A DNA stretch of 64,000 nucleotides, taken from the NCBI RefSeq assembly GCF_020991415.1, contig NZ_JAJMOY010000004.1:124001-188000 (forward strand), written 5' to 3'. Source of the stretch: Flavobacterium sp. ENC. GTDB lineage: Bacteria; Bacteroidota; Bacteroidia; Flavobacteriales; Flavobacteriaceae. The translations under genes and the position numbers were made by a program. Positions 10,955 through 19,520 of this stretch are shown here, piece after piece; the first letter of the stretch is position 1, and each line of letters starts with the position of its first letter. Under the pieces are notes generated by a model. That model saw nothing but the letters and a program-made list of their open reading frames with translations, had not been told where the DNA came from and made no database searches.

Positions 10955-11060
10955 TAGTCTCGGTTTTCAGTCTCAGTTTTCAGTCTCGTTCTCAGTTGAA
11001 GTAGTTTTCAGTCTTGGTTTTCACATTCCTACAACTGCGACTGTGACTGAACACTGAAAA
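10955..11060. repeat. CAGTCTC-family repeat with inverted right arm, 3' of trmD
   Basis: The left arm has units such as GTCTCGGTTTTCAGTCTCAG; the right arm is the complement type GCGACTGTGACTGAACACTG. The two arms can pair into a long imperfect hairpin. The right end touches the trmD stop codon. Similar elements are at 20.89-21.03, 26.11-26.26 and 52.07-52.25 kb. Confidence 0.8.
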
Positions 11061-11744
11061 CTACTCCTGTCCTTCGAGTAAATCCGGTCTTCTGTTCTTC
11101 GTATGTTCATACGCCATATCCTCGCGCCATTTGTCGATTTTGGCAAAGTGACCGCTGGTTAAAACTTCCGGAACTTTCCATCCTTTATAGTCTGCGGGTC
11201 TTGTGTATATAGGTCCTGAAAGTAAATTGTCCTGGAAACTATCTGTCAAAGCTGAGGTTTCATCGCTCAAAACACCCGGAATTAATCGGATTAAGGCATC
11301 TGATAAAACCAAAGCGCCTAATTCGCCGCCCGATAATACATAATCGCCAATCGAAATTTCCTTGGTAATAAAATGATCGCGAACACGCTGATCCACACCT
11401 TTATAATGACCGCATAAAATGATGATATTTTCATACATCGACATGGTATTGGCCATTTTTTGATTCAGTGTTTCCCCGTCCGGTGACATATAGATGATTT
11501 CGTCGTACTCCCGTTCGCTTTTCAGGTGCGTGATGCAGGCATCAATGGGCTGAACGGTCATGACCATTCCGGCACCGCCGCCAAACGGATAATCGTCGAC
11601 ACTTTTTTGTTTGTTGGTCGTATAATCCCTTAAATTATGAAAATGAACTTCTACCAGGCCTTTGTCAATGGCACGTTTCATGATCGAAGCCTCAAACGGG
11701 CTTTTTAATAACTCAGGTAAAATGGTGATGATGTCAATTCGCAT
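11061..11744 (-). CDS. trmD: tRNA (guanine37-N1)-methyltransferase TrmD
   Basis: TrmD methylates N1 of G37 in tRNAs reading CNN codons and so prevents +1 frameshifting. The 227-residue protein has the deep-knot SPOUT fold signatures. These are [13 protein letters not shown] at the start, [13 protein letters not shown] near residue 52, [14 protein letters not shown] near 108 and [16 protein letters not shown] near 130 (the SAM-binding knot). The C-terminal helical domain carries [13 protein letters not shown] and ends RRPDLL. All are family hallmarks. A perfect -7 element is at 11770-11777. Confidence 0.98.
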   Translation of the reverse strand: MRIDIITILPELLKSPFEASIMKRAIDKGLVEVHFHNLRDYTTNKQKSVDDYPFGGGAGMVMTVQPIDACITHLKSEREYDEIIYMSPDGETLNQKMANTMSMYENIIILCGHYKGVDQRVRDHFITKEISIGDYVLSGGELGALVLSDALIRLIPGVLSDETSALTDSFQDNLLSGPIYTRPADYKGWKVPEVLTSGHFAKIDKWREDMAYEHTKNRRPDLLEGQE

Positions 11745-11769
11745 TTTTTCTCTTCAATAGTGTAAGCGG

Positions 11770-11777
11770 CAAAGATA
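11770..11777 (-). promoter_or_regulatory. -7 element for trmD
   Basis: The minus strand reads TATCTTTG, a perfect TAnnTTTG, 25 bp upstream of the trmD ATG. This lies in the divergent gap 11745-11993; apart from this element I see only AT-rich sequence there. Confidence 0.6.
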
Positions 11778-11993
11778 CAAAGTAAATAGTAGTGAATTTT
11801 AAAGTTTTGAAAATTCGGGGAATAACAGATAAAAAGGTATTTTTAGATGTAACAGTATATCTTTTTTTTGTGAGGATCATGGTTTTAATTAAAAAATAAC
11901 ATGTTGATAAACATAGTGTTGTGTTTTTGTTGTCAAAAAAATATTACTTTTACTTAAGAAAACCGGAATGTCACTAACAAATCAGTATCACTC

Positions 11994-12356
11994 ATGAAAA
12001 AGCTATACTTATTGACAGTTATGTTGCTGCTTACTGCAGCCTGCACCAGTACTAAAAAATCCATGGATAGCTGGGTCGGAAAAACAAAACAAATTTTTAT
12101 TAAGAATTCAGGACCACCTGTTCGTACCTTTCGCCATGATGACGGAGAAATACTTATTTATGCCGACCAGATTTATAAAAAAGCAGATAATACAAATGGA
12201 TCTCCAATGACTGCCTCAAACTATTGGGAATATCTTTTTGTCTATATAAATAACGAAGGAAAAGTTACATCCTTGAGAAATGAAAAGCAAAATTTTCCAC
12301 CGCAGCAAATTGATGCCAGCGTACTCAGGCAGACAAATTCAATTAGTGCCAAATAA
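11994..12356 (+). CDS. Small lipoprotein of unknown function
   Basis: This is a 120-residue predicted lipoprotein with lipobox LTAAC (Cys17). The mature part begins TSTKKSMDSWVGKTKQIFI, then GPPVRTFRHDDGEILIYADQ. This layout (a short helix that would sit on a membrane protein, then G-x-P and a beta-hairpin with tyrosine) resembles the SmpA/BamE or outer-membrane-assembly lipoprotein style, but I cannot make that assignment firm. It is a first gene of the plus-strand run, 73 bp upstream of another small lipoprotein gene. Confidence 0.75.
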   Translation: MKKLYLLTVMLLLTAACTSTKKSMDSWVGKTKQIFIKNSGPPVRTFRHDDGEILIYADQIYKKADNTNGSPMTASNYWEYLFVYINNEGKVTSLRNEKQNFPPQQIDASVLRQTNSISAK

Positions 12357-12429
12357 AAAAAAATCTTCCGCAGAATGATTCCTTTTTTACTTAATTTAGG
12401 ATACGATATAAAATCCTCTAAATCCTGAA

Positions 12430-12897
12430 ATGATGAAGAAAATATTTTTGGTAGTAACCACAGCGCTATTAGTTGTTTCCTGCAATAATCAGGTAAAATC
12501 ACCCAATTTAGATCCAACTGAAAAAGAAAAAATAGTAAAACAGTATTTTGAATATTTCAACAAACATCAGTGGAAAGAAATGGCAGCGATGTACGCGCCG
12601 GTATCTGATTTTAAAGATCCGTCATTCGGAAAAGAAATGATTACGCAGACCAGAAAACAGACTATTGATAAATATACATCGCTCAATGCTCTTTTTCCGG
12701 ATTTGCATGATGAAATTGTCAATATCTATCCTTCAGATGAGAGACATATCATTGTAGAATTTGTTTCTACCGGAACAGCTTCGGACGGTTCGAAATTTAA
12801 GCTGCCTATTTGTACCATCTTTACCATTGAGAACGGAAAAATAACCAAAGATTTTACCTATTTTGATAATTTTGATGATTCAAAATCTAATAAATAA
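12430..12897 (+). CDS. NTF2/SnoaL-like domain lipoprotein
   Basis: This 155-residue protein has a lipoprotein signal with lipobox VVSC (Cys18). The mature domain looks like a nuclear-transport-factor-2/SnoaL fold: an opening helix (KEKIVKQYFEYFNKHQWKEMAAMYAP), a conserved DFKDPSFG turn, a helix and then beta strands (HIIVEFVSTGTASDGSKFKLPICTIFTI) ending ENGKITKDFTYFDN. Such domains are usually small hydrolases, isomerases or ligand binders; no substrate can be given. Two adjacent ATGs at the start make the first residue ambiguous. Confidence 0.8.
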   Translation: MMKKIFLVVTTALLVVSCNNQVKSPNLDPTEKEKIVKQYFEYFNKHQWKEMAAMYAPVSDFKDPSFGKEMITQTRKQTIDKYTSLNALFPDLHDEIVNIYPSDERHIIVEFVSTGTASDGSKFKLPICTIFTIENGKITKDFTYFDNFDDSKSNK

Positions 12898-12931
12898 ACT
12901 TAGTTTTACTTTCTGAATTACAAAATAACAA

Positions 12932-13810
12932 ATGACCTCCAGACGTACCTTTATAATCAATGGCAGCCTTGCTACTGTGGCAGTTTTGGCTATGCCGTCA
13001 TTCGCTTTTACTATGAATAAAAAAGAAATTGGTCTGCAATTGTATACGTTGCGGGAAGAACTTCCAAAAGATATCAAAGGGACTTTAGAGAAAGTATCTT
13101 CAGCCGGATTTACGACTGTGGAGACGTATGGTTTTTCAATCAGGGATCAGTTTTGGGGAATATCACCCGCTGAGTTCAAAGCAATCCTTGATGCAAACGA
13201 TTTAAAAGCGGTGAGTGGCCATTATGGAATAGGTTCTTTTCTGGATGACGGAAATACAACAGAACTTAAAGCTGCCATTGCTGCTGCAAAAACCTTAAAA
13301 AGTGACTATCTCACCATTCCGTGGGTCGATCCGCCTTTCAGAAAAAACAGTGACGATTATAAAAAGATTGCCGGACGCTTAAACGAAGCCGGGAAAATGT
13401 GCCGGGAGGCAGGTCTGAAATTAGCGTATCACAATCATGATTTCGAATTTGAAAAGCATAACGGAATTACAGGTTATGAAATTTTACTAAAAGAAACCGA
13501 TAAGGATCTGGTACATTTCGAAATGGATTTATACTGGGTGTCGTATTCCGGAAAAGATCCGTTACAGCTATTCAGGGAAAATCCCGGGCGTTTTAGCATG
13601 TGGCATGTAAAAGACATGGATAAACTAAAACCGGCTTTAAATACGGAAGTTGGTTCAGGATCGATTGATTTTAAACCCATCTTTCAGGAAGCAGAACGGG
13701 CCGGAATGAAACATTTTTTTGTAGAACAGGAGAACAATTTTGCTGGAAATTCTTTCAATTCCATAAAAGTAAGCTGTGATTTTATTCTGAATAATCTAAC
13801 CCGTAAATAA
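12932..13810 (+). CDS. Sugar phosphate isomerase/epimerase family TIM-barrel protein, Tat-type signal
   Basis: This 292-residue secreted TIM-barrel protein belongs to the AP-endonuclease-2-like xylose-isomerase superfamily. The N-terminus MTSRRTFIINGSLATVAVLAMPSFAF is a twin-arginine (SRRTFI) signal. The barrel begins KEIGLQLYTLREELPKD. Metal ligands of the family are visible as LAYHNHDFEF near residue 170, HFEMDLYW near 197, MWHVKDMD near 230 and FVEQEN near 270. The family includes IolE, hydroxypyruvate isomerases and 3-ketosugar enzymes; the exact sugar cannot be told. The partner lipoproteins upstream share strand and close spacing. Confidence 0.88.
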   Translation: MTSRRTFIINGSLATVAVLAMPSFAFTMNKKEIGLQLYTLREELPKDIKGTLEKVSSAGFTTVETYGFSIRDQFWGISPAEFKAILDANDLKAVSGHYGIGSFLDDGNTTELKAAIAAAKTLKSDYLTIPWVDPPFRKNSDDYKKIAGRLNEAGKMCREAGLKLAYHNHDFEFEKHNGITGYEILLKETDKDLVHFEMDLYWVSYSGKDPLQLFRENPGRFSMWHVKDMDKLKPALNTEVGSGSIDFKPIFQEAERAGMKHFFVEQENNFAGNSFNSIKVSCDFILNNLTRK

Positions 13811-13838
13811 GTAAAATTTTAAACAATAAAAAAAACGA

Positions 13839-14426
13839 ATGGAAATAAACGTAAAAAGAGAGGTGGAAAAAGCAATTGGCGGATTGTTTTTTATGATTAT
13901 AAATACAGCAATATGGACTTTAATTGCCGAATATTATTTAGAAAATAAAGACAATAAAATGCTTGGATTACTGATTGGTGCAGTCATTCTGGTCTTTTTG
14001 TTTTTTTATGTCCGTTTTACAAAATTTCAAAAAACAATACTGGATACTGCTGTCGAAAGCAAAACGCCGGAAGAAGAGAAAAAAGACAAACGTTTTCTGT
14101 GGATTTTTGGTCTGGAGGGATTAGGAATCTTTTTGGCAAAAAATATACTCATCAATATCAATCACAACGAATTGTTCATTCCGTTTTTTGCTTTAATTGT
14201 CGGGCTGCACTTTTTTCCTCTGGGGAAATTATTCCAAAGAAAGTTCGATTATTATATGGGAATCTGGACTTCTACAGTGGCGATTATAGGTCTTTATATG
14301 ATAATTGAAAAAGTAACAACTGTAAATTTTGCCAATGCAATCGTGAGTATCTGCTGTGCGATTTCAACGATTTGTTATGGCGTAAAAATGATAGTAAGCG
14401 GTCAGAAAGCAATACAAAATAAATAA
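13839..14426 (+). CDS. Predicted inner-membrane protein of unknown function
   Basis: This is a 195-residue integral membrane protein. After a short amphipathic start it has hydrophobic segments at about residues 14-33, 42-62, 87-104 (FLWIFGLEGLGIFLAKNI), 110-128, 140-158 and 165-183, so roughly five or six helices. A charged cytoplasmic-looking loop TPEEEKKDKR separates the first pair from the rest. I do not recognise a family. It lies 28 bp after the isomerase-like gene and 19 bp before the racemase gene, suggesting one transcript. Confidence 0.7.
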   Translation: MEINVKREVEKAIGGLFFMIINTAIWTLIAEYYLENKDNKMLGLLIGAVILVFLFFYVRFTKFQKTILDTAVESKTPEEEKKDKRFLWIFGLEGLGIFLAKNILININHNELFIPFFALIVGLHFFPLGKLFQRKFDYYMGIWTSTVAIIGLYMIIEKVTTVNFANAIVSICCAISTICYGVKMIVSGQKAIQNK

Positions 14427-14445
14427 AAACTCATAATTGAGAAAC

Positions 14446-15144
14446 ATGAAAAAACTAGGACTTGTAGGAGGGATCAGCTGGGTTTCGACCATTGATTACT
14501 ATCGATTTATAAATGAAGGAATCAACGAAAAATTAGGAGGTCTTAATTTTGCCGAATGCATTATTTATTCTTTAAATTTTGATGATTTTCAAAGAAATAA
14601 TACCAACGGAAATTGGGATGCGACTTTCGAATTGCTTTTAAATGCCTGCAAAAGCCTCGAAAAAAGCGGGGCGGATGCCATTGTTTTGTGCGCCAATACG
14701 GCCCATGCGGTTTCAGACCGGCTGGAACAGGAAATTAAATTGCCTGTTATTCACGTAGCAACAGCTACCGCAAACGCCATTAACAAACAAGGATTAAAAA
14801 AAGTCGGTTTACTGGGGACAAAATTTACAATGGAAATGGAGTTTTACATCAAAAAACTGGCAGAAAACAATATAGAGGCCATTGTTCCTGTTCTGCAGGA
14901 CGAAAGAGATTTTATTCAGCAGACCCTGAAAGAAGAGTTAGGACGCGGAATCATCAAAGAGCAAACCAAAAGAGCCTATCTTTCTATTATTGAAAAACTT
15001 ATTGAAAACGGTGCTGAAGGAATTATTCTGGGCTGTACCGAAATTCCATTGTTAATAAGTCAGGAAGATGTTTCGGTTCCGGTTTTTGATACGACTAAAA
15101 TTCATTCAGAGGCAGCCGTAGATTTTGCTGTTTCAGCAGAGTAA
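14446..15144 (+). CDS. Aspartate/glutamate racemase family protein
   Basis: This cofactor-independent amino-acid racemase uses two cysteines. It starts MKKLGLVGGISWVSTIDYY, the family's usual opening (GLVGGMSWEST). The proton-exchanging cysteines are in LCANTAH (Cys82) and LGCTEIP (Cys197). The length, 232 residues, is normal. The open frame extends upstream to a TTG (14437), but the ATG at 14446 aligns with the family start. Likely substrate is aspartate or glutamate; broad-specificity YgeA-like racemases cannot be excluded. The FMN reductase gene follows after 6 bp. Confidence 0.92.
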   Translation: MKKLGLVGGISWVSTIDYYRFINEGINEKLGGLNFAECIIYSLNFDDFQRNNTNGNWDATFELLLNACKSLEKSGADAIVLCANTAHAVSDRLEQEIKLPVIHVATATANAINKQGLKKVGLLGTKFTMEMEFYIKKLAENNIEAIVPVLQDERDFIQQTLKEELGRGIIKEQTKRAYLSIIEKLIENGAEGIILGCTEIPLLISQEDVSVPVFDTTKIHSEAAVDFAVSAE

Positions 15145-15150
15145 ATCGAA

Positions 15151-15696
15151 ATGACGGATCAAAAGAAAAAAATACTGGCTATTTCAGGAAGTACGCGAAA
15201 GAATTCCAGCAATTTTAAAATTCTGAAATTCATTTCTGAAAATAGTAATAAAGACTTTGAGATTGAACTATTTGAAGATCTCGAAAGTCTTCCGCATTTT
15301 AATCCGGACTTAGATACCGAACATCCACCGGAAGAAGTGAGAGCTTTCAGGGATAAAATTAACAATGCAGCAGGCGTATTGATTTGTACTCCCGAATATG
15401 TTTTCAGTTTGCCGGGCAGTCTGAAAAATGCATTGGAATGGTGTGTTTCGACAACCGTTTTTTCGAATAAAAAAGTGGGTTTGATTACCGCTTCGGCATC
15501 CGGGGAAAAAGGGCACGAGCAATTAGGTTTAATCATGAAAACCATTGAAGCTAAATTTACGGATGAGACCCAACTTTTGATACAGGGAATCAGAGGGAAA
15601 TTAGATGCTGAAGGAACTATTACAGATGAAAAAACGTTACATACTATTTTAGCATTCATTACTAATTTTGAAAAAGAAATCAGGAAGTTAAATTAA
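15151..15696 (+). CDS. NADPH-dependent FMN reductase family protein
   Basis: This 181-residue flavodoxin-fold quinone/FMN reductase opens KILAISGSTRKNSSNFKIL, the phosphate-binding loop of the family. It carries the second flavin-binding signature CTPEYVFSLPGSLKNALEW near residue 75-93. Such enzymes reduce quinones, azo dyes or chromate with NAD(P)H; the physiological acceptor is not evident. It is tightly linked to the racemase upstream and the cupin gene downstream (11 bp). Confidence 0.92.
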   Translation: MTDQKKKILAISGSTRKNSSNFKILKFISENSNKDFEIELFEDLESLPHFNPDLDTEHPPEEVRAFRDKINNAAGVLICTPEYVFSLPGSLKNALEWCVSTTVFSNKKVGLITASASGEKGHEQLGLIMKTIEAKFTDETQLLIQGIRGKLDAEGTITDEKTLHTILAFITNFEKEIRKLN

Positions 15697-15707
15697 AATA
15701 AGAGAAT

Positions 15708-16058
15708 ATGCAAAGTTCAGGGACGAGCAAAGAATTTATAAAAGGAGACGAAATAGAGTGGGAAGTTGTCGGAGAAGGCATTAAACGAAAAATTCTGGCG
15801 TATAATGATCAGGCCATGCTGGTGAATGTTCATTTTGAAAAAGGCGCCATTGGTGTTTTGCATGAACATTATCATACGCAGGTCACTTATATTTCCAGTG
15901 GTGCATTTGCTGTGACGATCAGCGGGGTTACAGAGACTTTAAAAGCAGGAGACAGTTTCTATATTCCGCCGCATGCGATTCATGGGGTGTTATGTCTGGA
16001 AAGCGGTACTTTGACGGATGTTTTCAGTCCGGCGCGTGAGGATTTTTTGAAACTATAA
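15708..16058 (+). CDS. Cupin domain protein, KdgF-like
   Basis: This 116-residue single-domain cupin has metal-binding motif 1 as GVLHEHYHTQVTYISSG (two His, Gln, with Glu replaced by Gln/Tyr context) and motif 2 as GDSFYIPPHAIHGVLCL. The lead-in EWEVVGEGIKRKILAYNDQAMLVNVHFEKGA resembles KdgF, which linearises unsaturated uronates. No uronate-degradation genes are near, so a more general role is possible. It is the last gene of the short racemase/FMN reductase/cupin run. Confidence 0.85.
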   Translation: MQSSGTSKEFIKGDEIEWEVVGEGIKRKILAYNDQAMLVNVHFEKGAIGVLHEHYHTQVTYISSGAFAVTISGVTETLKAGDSFYIPPHAIHGVLCLESGTLTDVFSPAREDFLKL

Positions 16059-16158
16059 AGTTTTGAAGGACAATAGAATTGATAAATGAAGCCGCTAATT
16101 GGATCGCAGCGCTACGAAATTTATACTTTTTTTTAAGTTTAGGTTACAATTAGAATAG

Positions 16159-16166
16159 TATTTTTG
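16159..16166 (+). promoter_or_regulatory. -7 element immediately before the MFS gene
   Basis: TATTTTTG is a perfect TAnnTTTG. Only 4 bp separate it from the ATG at 16171, so the expected transcription start falls on or next to the start codon (leaderless mRNA candidate). Confidence 0.5.
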
Positions 16167-16170
16167 CAAA

Positions 16171-17337
16171 ATGAATCTATCCAAAACGAATGTCTTATTT
16201 ATGGCAGCCTGCACTGGACTTATAGTTGCCAATCTGTATTACTGCCAGCCACTGATTGTTTTAATTGCCAACGAATTTAAAATTCCGGAAGCCAATGCCG
16301 GTACGATTACCTATCTTACTCAGGCAGGTTATGCGATTGGTTTGTTTTTTATGGTACCGCTTGGTGACAAGATCGAACGTAAAAAACAAATCCTGATGAC
16401 CACTTTTGCCTCGGTAATTGCTTTAATTATCGCCGCTACGGCCAAAAGCTTTCTTATATTGCAGATTGCTTCATTACTTTTAGGAATCACTTCGATAGTG
16501 CCCCAGCTTATTTTGCCGTTGGCTGCTTCCTTAACCGCACCCGAACAACGCGGAAAAGTAGTAGGAACTATTATGAGCGGTTTGCTGGTAGGGATTTTAC
16601 TTTCCAGAACCTTGAGCGGATTTATCGGTCAGCTTTTTGGATGGCGCTCCATGTTTTGGATAGCAGCCGGAATCTGCCTTTTAATCTTTTTTGCCATTCA
16701 GAAGAAATTCCCGGTCAATAAACCTCAGTTTCAGGGTTCTTACGGTCAGCTTATAAAATCACTTTTTACCCTTATCAAAACCCAGCCTGTTTTGCGTGAA
16801 GCCACTTTAATCAATGTGTTTTGTTTTGCACAGTTTGGTGCTTTCTGGACCACAATGGTATTGTTGCTTTCAGGAGAACCGTTTAATTTCAATAGTGCGA
16901 CAATTGGCCTTTTTGGAATTGTAGGTGCTTCAGGAGCTTTGGCAGCACCGTTGGTTGGTAAAATGGGAGATAAAGGAAATCCAAGGGTTGCAGTGGGCTA
17001 CGGCTGTTTACTGATGCTGATCAGTTTCATCACTTTTTACTTTTCAATCGAAAGTGTAATCGGAGTAGTGATAGGTATCGTTTTTATCGACATCGGAATT
17101 CAGGGGGTGCATATCTCCAACCAGACGAGGGTCTATTCGCTTTTACCGGAAGCCCGAAACAGGCTTAATACGGTATTCATGTCCTTTAGTTTTTTAGGTA
17201 CTGCTGCCGGATCTGCCTACGGATTATTACTTTGGAAGTTAGGCGGATGGCATGGCGTTACCATCGGATGCGCAATTCTGGCGGTACTGGCATTGCTGGT
17301 TTACGGACTTACTTATAAATCAAAATCTAAAAAATAG
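16171..17337 (+). CDS. Major facilitator superfamily exporter
   Basis: This 388-residue inner-membrane transporter has 12 predicted helices. The loop between helices 2 and 3 carries MFS motif A as PLGDKIERKK (about residues 65-74), and the equivalent in the second half is LVGKMGDKGNPR. The start LFMAACTGLIVANLYYCQPLI matches the YgaY/YtbD-type drug:H+ antiporter-like group. The substrate is unknown. It is flanked by terminator-poor sequence upstream and the prolyl isomerase gene downstream, each with its own promoter. Confidence 0.9.
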   Translation: MNLSKTNVLFMAACTGLIVANLYYCQPLIVLIANEFKIPEANAGTITYLTQAGYAIGLFFMVPLGDKIERKKQILMTTFASVIALIIAATAKSFLILQIASLLLGITSIVPQLILPLAASLTAPEQRGKVVGTIMSGLLVGILLSRTLSGFIGQLFGWRSMFWIAAGICLLIFFAIQKKFPVNKPQFQGSYGQLIKSLFTLIKTQPVLREATLINVFCFAQFGAFWTTMVLLLSGEPFNFNSATIGLFGIVGASGALAAPLVGKMGDKGNPRVAVGYGCLLMLISFITFYFSIESVIGVVIGIVFIDIGIQGVHISNQTRVYSLLPEARNRLNTVFMSFSFLGTAAGSAYGLLLWKLGGWHGVTIGCAILAVLALLVYGLTYKSKSKK

Positions 17338-17366
17338 AAAGCACAAATTGATATAAAATTAATTTG

Positions 17367-17374
17367 TAAATTTG
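17367..17374 (+). promoter_or_regulatory. -7 element for the cyclophilin-FKBP gene
   Basis: TAAATTTG is a perfect TAnnTTTG, 24 bp before the ATG at 17399. A TTG at 17348-17350 lies 16 bp upstream, close to the usual -33 spacing. This supports starting the protein at 17399 rather than at the earlier in-frame ATG (17372), which overlaps the element. Confidence 0.65.
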
Positions 17375-17398
17375 CATTCAAAATTAAAAATAACAACA

Positions 17399-18331
17399 AT
17401 GGAAAACGGAATATACGCTAAATTCAATACTAGCAAAGGATCTATTTTAGTAAAATTGGCACACGACTTGACACCGGGTACAGTGGGTAACTTCGTAGGT
17501 CTTGCTGAAGGAAACTTAGAAAATAAAATTAAACCACAAGGAAACAAATATTACGACGGATTATCATTTCACCGTGTAATTCCTGATTTCATGATCCAGG
17601 GAGGTTGTCCTCAGGGAACAGGAACAGGTGGTCCTGGTTACAAATTTGATGATGAGTTTCACCCAAGTTTAAAACACGATCGTCCGGGAGTATTAGCCAT
17701 GGCAAATTCAGGTGTAGGAACAAACGGTTCTCAGTTTTATATTACACACGTTCCAACTTCATGGTTAGACGGAAAACATACTGTTTTTGGTCACGTAGTG
17801 GAAGGACAGGATATCGTTGATGCAATTGCTCAGGGCGATGCTCTTGAAACTGTTGAAATCGTAAGAGTAGGAGAAGAAGCTGAAAAATGGAATGCTATCG
17901 AAGCTTTCAGAGTTTTTGAAGGTTCCCGTGCCAAACGTGAAGCTGCTGAAAAAGCTGCCGCTGAAGCTAAAATGGAAGAGCTTGCTGCCGGTTTTGATAA
18001 AACAGAAAGTGGTTTACGTTACAAAATGATTCAAAAAGGAGATGGTAAAAGAGCTGAAGCCGGTAAAACAGTTGCTGTTCATTACGAAGGATCTTTAGAA
18101 ACCGGAAAAGTTTTTGATTCTTCTTACCCACGCAAAAAACCAATCGAATTCAGATTAGGTCAGGGTCAGGTTATCGAAGGATGGGACGAAGGTATCGCTT
18201 TATTGCAGGTTGGAGACAAAGCACGTTTTGTTATTCCGTCTCATTTAGCGTATGGATCTGCAGGTGCAGGGGGAGTTATTCCGCCAAATGCAACTTTGAT
18301 TTTTGATGTTGAATTAATGGAAGTAAAATAA
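17399..18331 (+). CDS. Dual-domain peptidylprolyl isomerase: cyclophilin fused to FKBP
   Basis: This cytosolic 310-residue folding catalyst joins two unrelated prolyl isomerase families. Residues about 2-165 are cyclophilin, with [21 protein letters not shown] (catalytic Arg in FHRV), [20 protein letters not shown] and [17 protein letters not shown] helical linker rich in Ala and Glu follows ([21 protein letters not shown]). Residues about 205-310 are FKBP, with [37 protein letters not shown] and [16 protein letters not shown]. No signal peptide is visible. Domain fusions of this kind are known in Bacteroidota. A terminator follows at 18367. Confidence 0.95.
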   Translation: MENGIYAKFNTSKGSILVKLAHDLTPGTVGNFVGLAEGNLENKIKPQGNKYYDGLSFHRVIPDFMIQGGCPQGTGTGGPGYKFDDEFHPSLKHDRPGVLAMANSGVGTNGSQFYITHVPTSWLDGKHTVFGHVVEGQDIVDAIAQGDALETVEIVRVGEEAEKWNAIEAFRVFEGSRAKREAAEKAAAEAKMEELAAGFDKTESGLRYKMIQKGDGKRAEAGKTVAVHYEGSLETGKVFDSSYPRKKPIEFRLGQGQVIEGWDEGIALLQVGDKARFVIPSHLAYGSAGAGGVIPPNATLIFDVELMEVK

Positions 18332-18366
18332 GTAATTAGACAACTTCTAAATAGTCTTAAATAATG

Positions 18367-18399
18367 AATCCCATTCGCCTGCCGAATGGGATTTTTTTT
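18367..18399 (+). terminator. Intrinsic terminator after the prolyl isomerase gene
   Basis: An 11-bp stem AATCCCATTCG / CGAATGGGATT with a 5-nt loop is followed by a T run. Confidence 0.92.
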
Positions 18400-18424
18400 A
18401 TATTTACTTCAAAAACAAAACTGA

Positions 18425-18745
18425 ATGAAATCAAAAATTATAACTCTTGCAGCACTAGTCTTATTCGTGGTTTCCTGCGGTACTCAAAAGTCGGCTCCGG
18501 TTGCAGCAACTGAGCCAGCATTACCAACGGCTACTGAAACGGCTAAAGCTGTAACACTGACGCCTGAACTTGCAGAAGGTCAGAATTTGTACGAAAACAA
18601 TTGTGCAAAATGCCACAAATTATTTGAGCCGAAAAAATTCACACAGGAAGAATGGTCGCCGATCCTTGTGAGAATGGGCAAAAAAGCACATTTAGATGCA
18701 GTACAAATGACATCGATTACGAATTATATTAACTCGCAATTGTAA
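18425..18745 (+). CDS. Single-haem cytochrome c-type lipoprotein
   Basis: This 106-residue lipoprotein has lipobox VVSC (Cys18) and a mature Ala/Pro/Thr-rich tether of about 30 residues. A small cytochrome c domain follows: EGQNLYENNCAKCHKLF carries the CxxCH haem site at Cys60-Cys63-His64. A candidate axial ligand is Met84 (VRMGKKAHL). It is probably an electron-transfer protein in the periplasm, anchored to a membrane; its partners are not in the window. It is bracketed by terminators at 18367 and 18758, so it is monocistronic. Confidence 0.9.
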   Translation: MKSKIITLAALVLFVVSCGTQKSAPVAATEPALPTATETAKAVTLTPELAEGQNLYENNCAKCHKLFEPKKFTQEEWSPILVRMGKKAHLDAVQMTSITNYINSQL

Positions 18746-18757
18746 AAAAAATAAAAG

Positions 18758-18788
18758 AAGCATTCTGAATCAGGATGCTTTTTTTTTT
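18758..18788 (+). terminator. Intrinsic terminator after the cytochrome c gene
   Basis: A 10-bp stem AAGCATTCTG / CAGGATGCTT (one T-G pair, 3-nt loop) leads into ten T. Confidence 0.9.
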
Positions 18789-18835
18789 GGATGAAACATA
18801 AAAAAAATACCTTCAGAGATGAGGTGTTTAAATTT

Positions 18836-19390
18836 TTATTTCCATTTGATATTACAGCCCACACTCGGTTTTTGAGGATCTTTTAAGCTTCTGTTGTAAA
18901 TAAGCGCATCTATCGCACTACGCAAATCACTTCCACTTAAAGGAATACCGTTATTGGGCCTTGAATCATCCAATTGTCCTCTATAAAATAAGCGGTCCCT
19001 ATTGTCAAATAAAAAGAAATCAGGAGTGCAGGCAGCATCAAAAGCTTTGGCTGCTTCCTGGGTCTCGTCAAATAAATACGGGAAATCAATCTTGTTCTGA
19101 AAAGCAAATTCAGTCATCATTTCCGGTGCATCCTGAGGGAATTTTTCAATGTCATTGCTTGAAATGGCCATCACGCCGATGCCCTGTACACGGTAATCAT
19201 TTGCAATCATAACGATTTCATTGATGACATGAAGTACATAAGGACAGTGGTTGCACATAAAGATCACAAGCGTCCCTTTCGATCCTTTTAGATCTTCAAA
19301 CGAATAGGTGTCATTAGAATTGGTGTCTTTCAGTCTGAATTCCGGAGCAATTGTTCCAAGAGCCAGCATGTTTGAAGAAGTTTGTGACAT
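18836..19390 (-). CDS. Thioredoxin-fold (AhpC/TSA-like) redoxin
   Basis: This 184-residue redoxin has the peroxiredoxin/ResA-like opening GTIAPEFRLKDTNSNDTYSFEDLKG, then LVIFMCNHCPYVLHVINEI with a CNHC active site near residue 45. CTPDFFLFDNRDRLFYRGQLDDSRPNN near 125-150 matches the DUF899/YyaL-adjacent thioredoxin-family group. The codon at 19414 is only a TTG and overlaps the -7 element, so the ATG at 19390 is the start. It is cytosolic by lack of signal. Its role as thiol peroxidase or reductase is not settled. Confidence 0.9.
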   Translation of the reverse strand: MSQTSSNMLALGTIAPEFRLKDTNSNDTYSFEDLKGSKGTLVIFMCNHCPYVLHVINEIVMIANDYRVQGIGVMAISSNDIEKFPQDAPEMMTEFAFQNKIDFPYLFDETQEAAKAFDAACTPDFFLFDNRDRLFYRGQLDDSRPNNGIPLSGSDLRSAIDALIYNRSLKDPQKPSVGCNIKWK

Positions 19391-19411
19391 TTTTATAAAG
19401 AATTGATTATT

Positions 19412-19419
19412 CAAAAATA
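19412..19419 (-). promoter_or_regulatory. -7 element for the redoxin gene
   Basis: The minus strand reads TATTTTTG, 21 bp upstream of the ATG at 19390. It is a perfect TAnnTTTG match and excludes the longer start. Confidence 0.6.
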
Positions 19420-19454
19420 ACCTTAATATTCTTTAAAAAAAAGCAGAAGAGGAT

Positions 19455-19508
19455 TTAAAAAAAATATCCAAAGCGTTTAAGAAGAACTTAAATGCGCTTT
19501 GGATATTT
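19455..19508 (-). terminator. Terminator after the haloperoxidase-like hydrolase gene
   Basis: A long stem (AAATATCCAAAGCG paired with CGCTTTGGATATTT, plus inner TTTAAG / CTTAAA) is followed on the minus strand by a run of eight or more U. It is 12 bp past the stop at 19521. Confidence 0.9.
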
Positions 19509-19520
19509 GTTATAGGTAGC

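Noticed and set aside
15159..15659. Minus-strand open frame of 166 codons
   Set aside because: It lies wholly antisense to the FMN reductase gene, whose motifs are clear.
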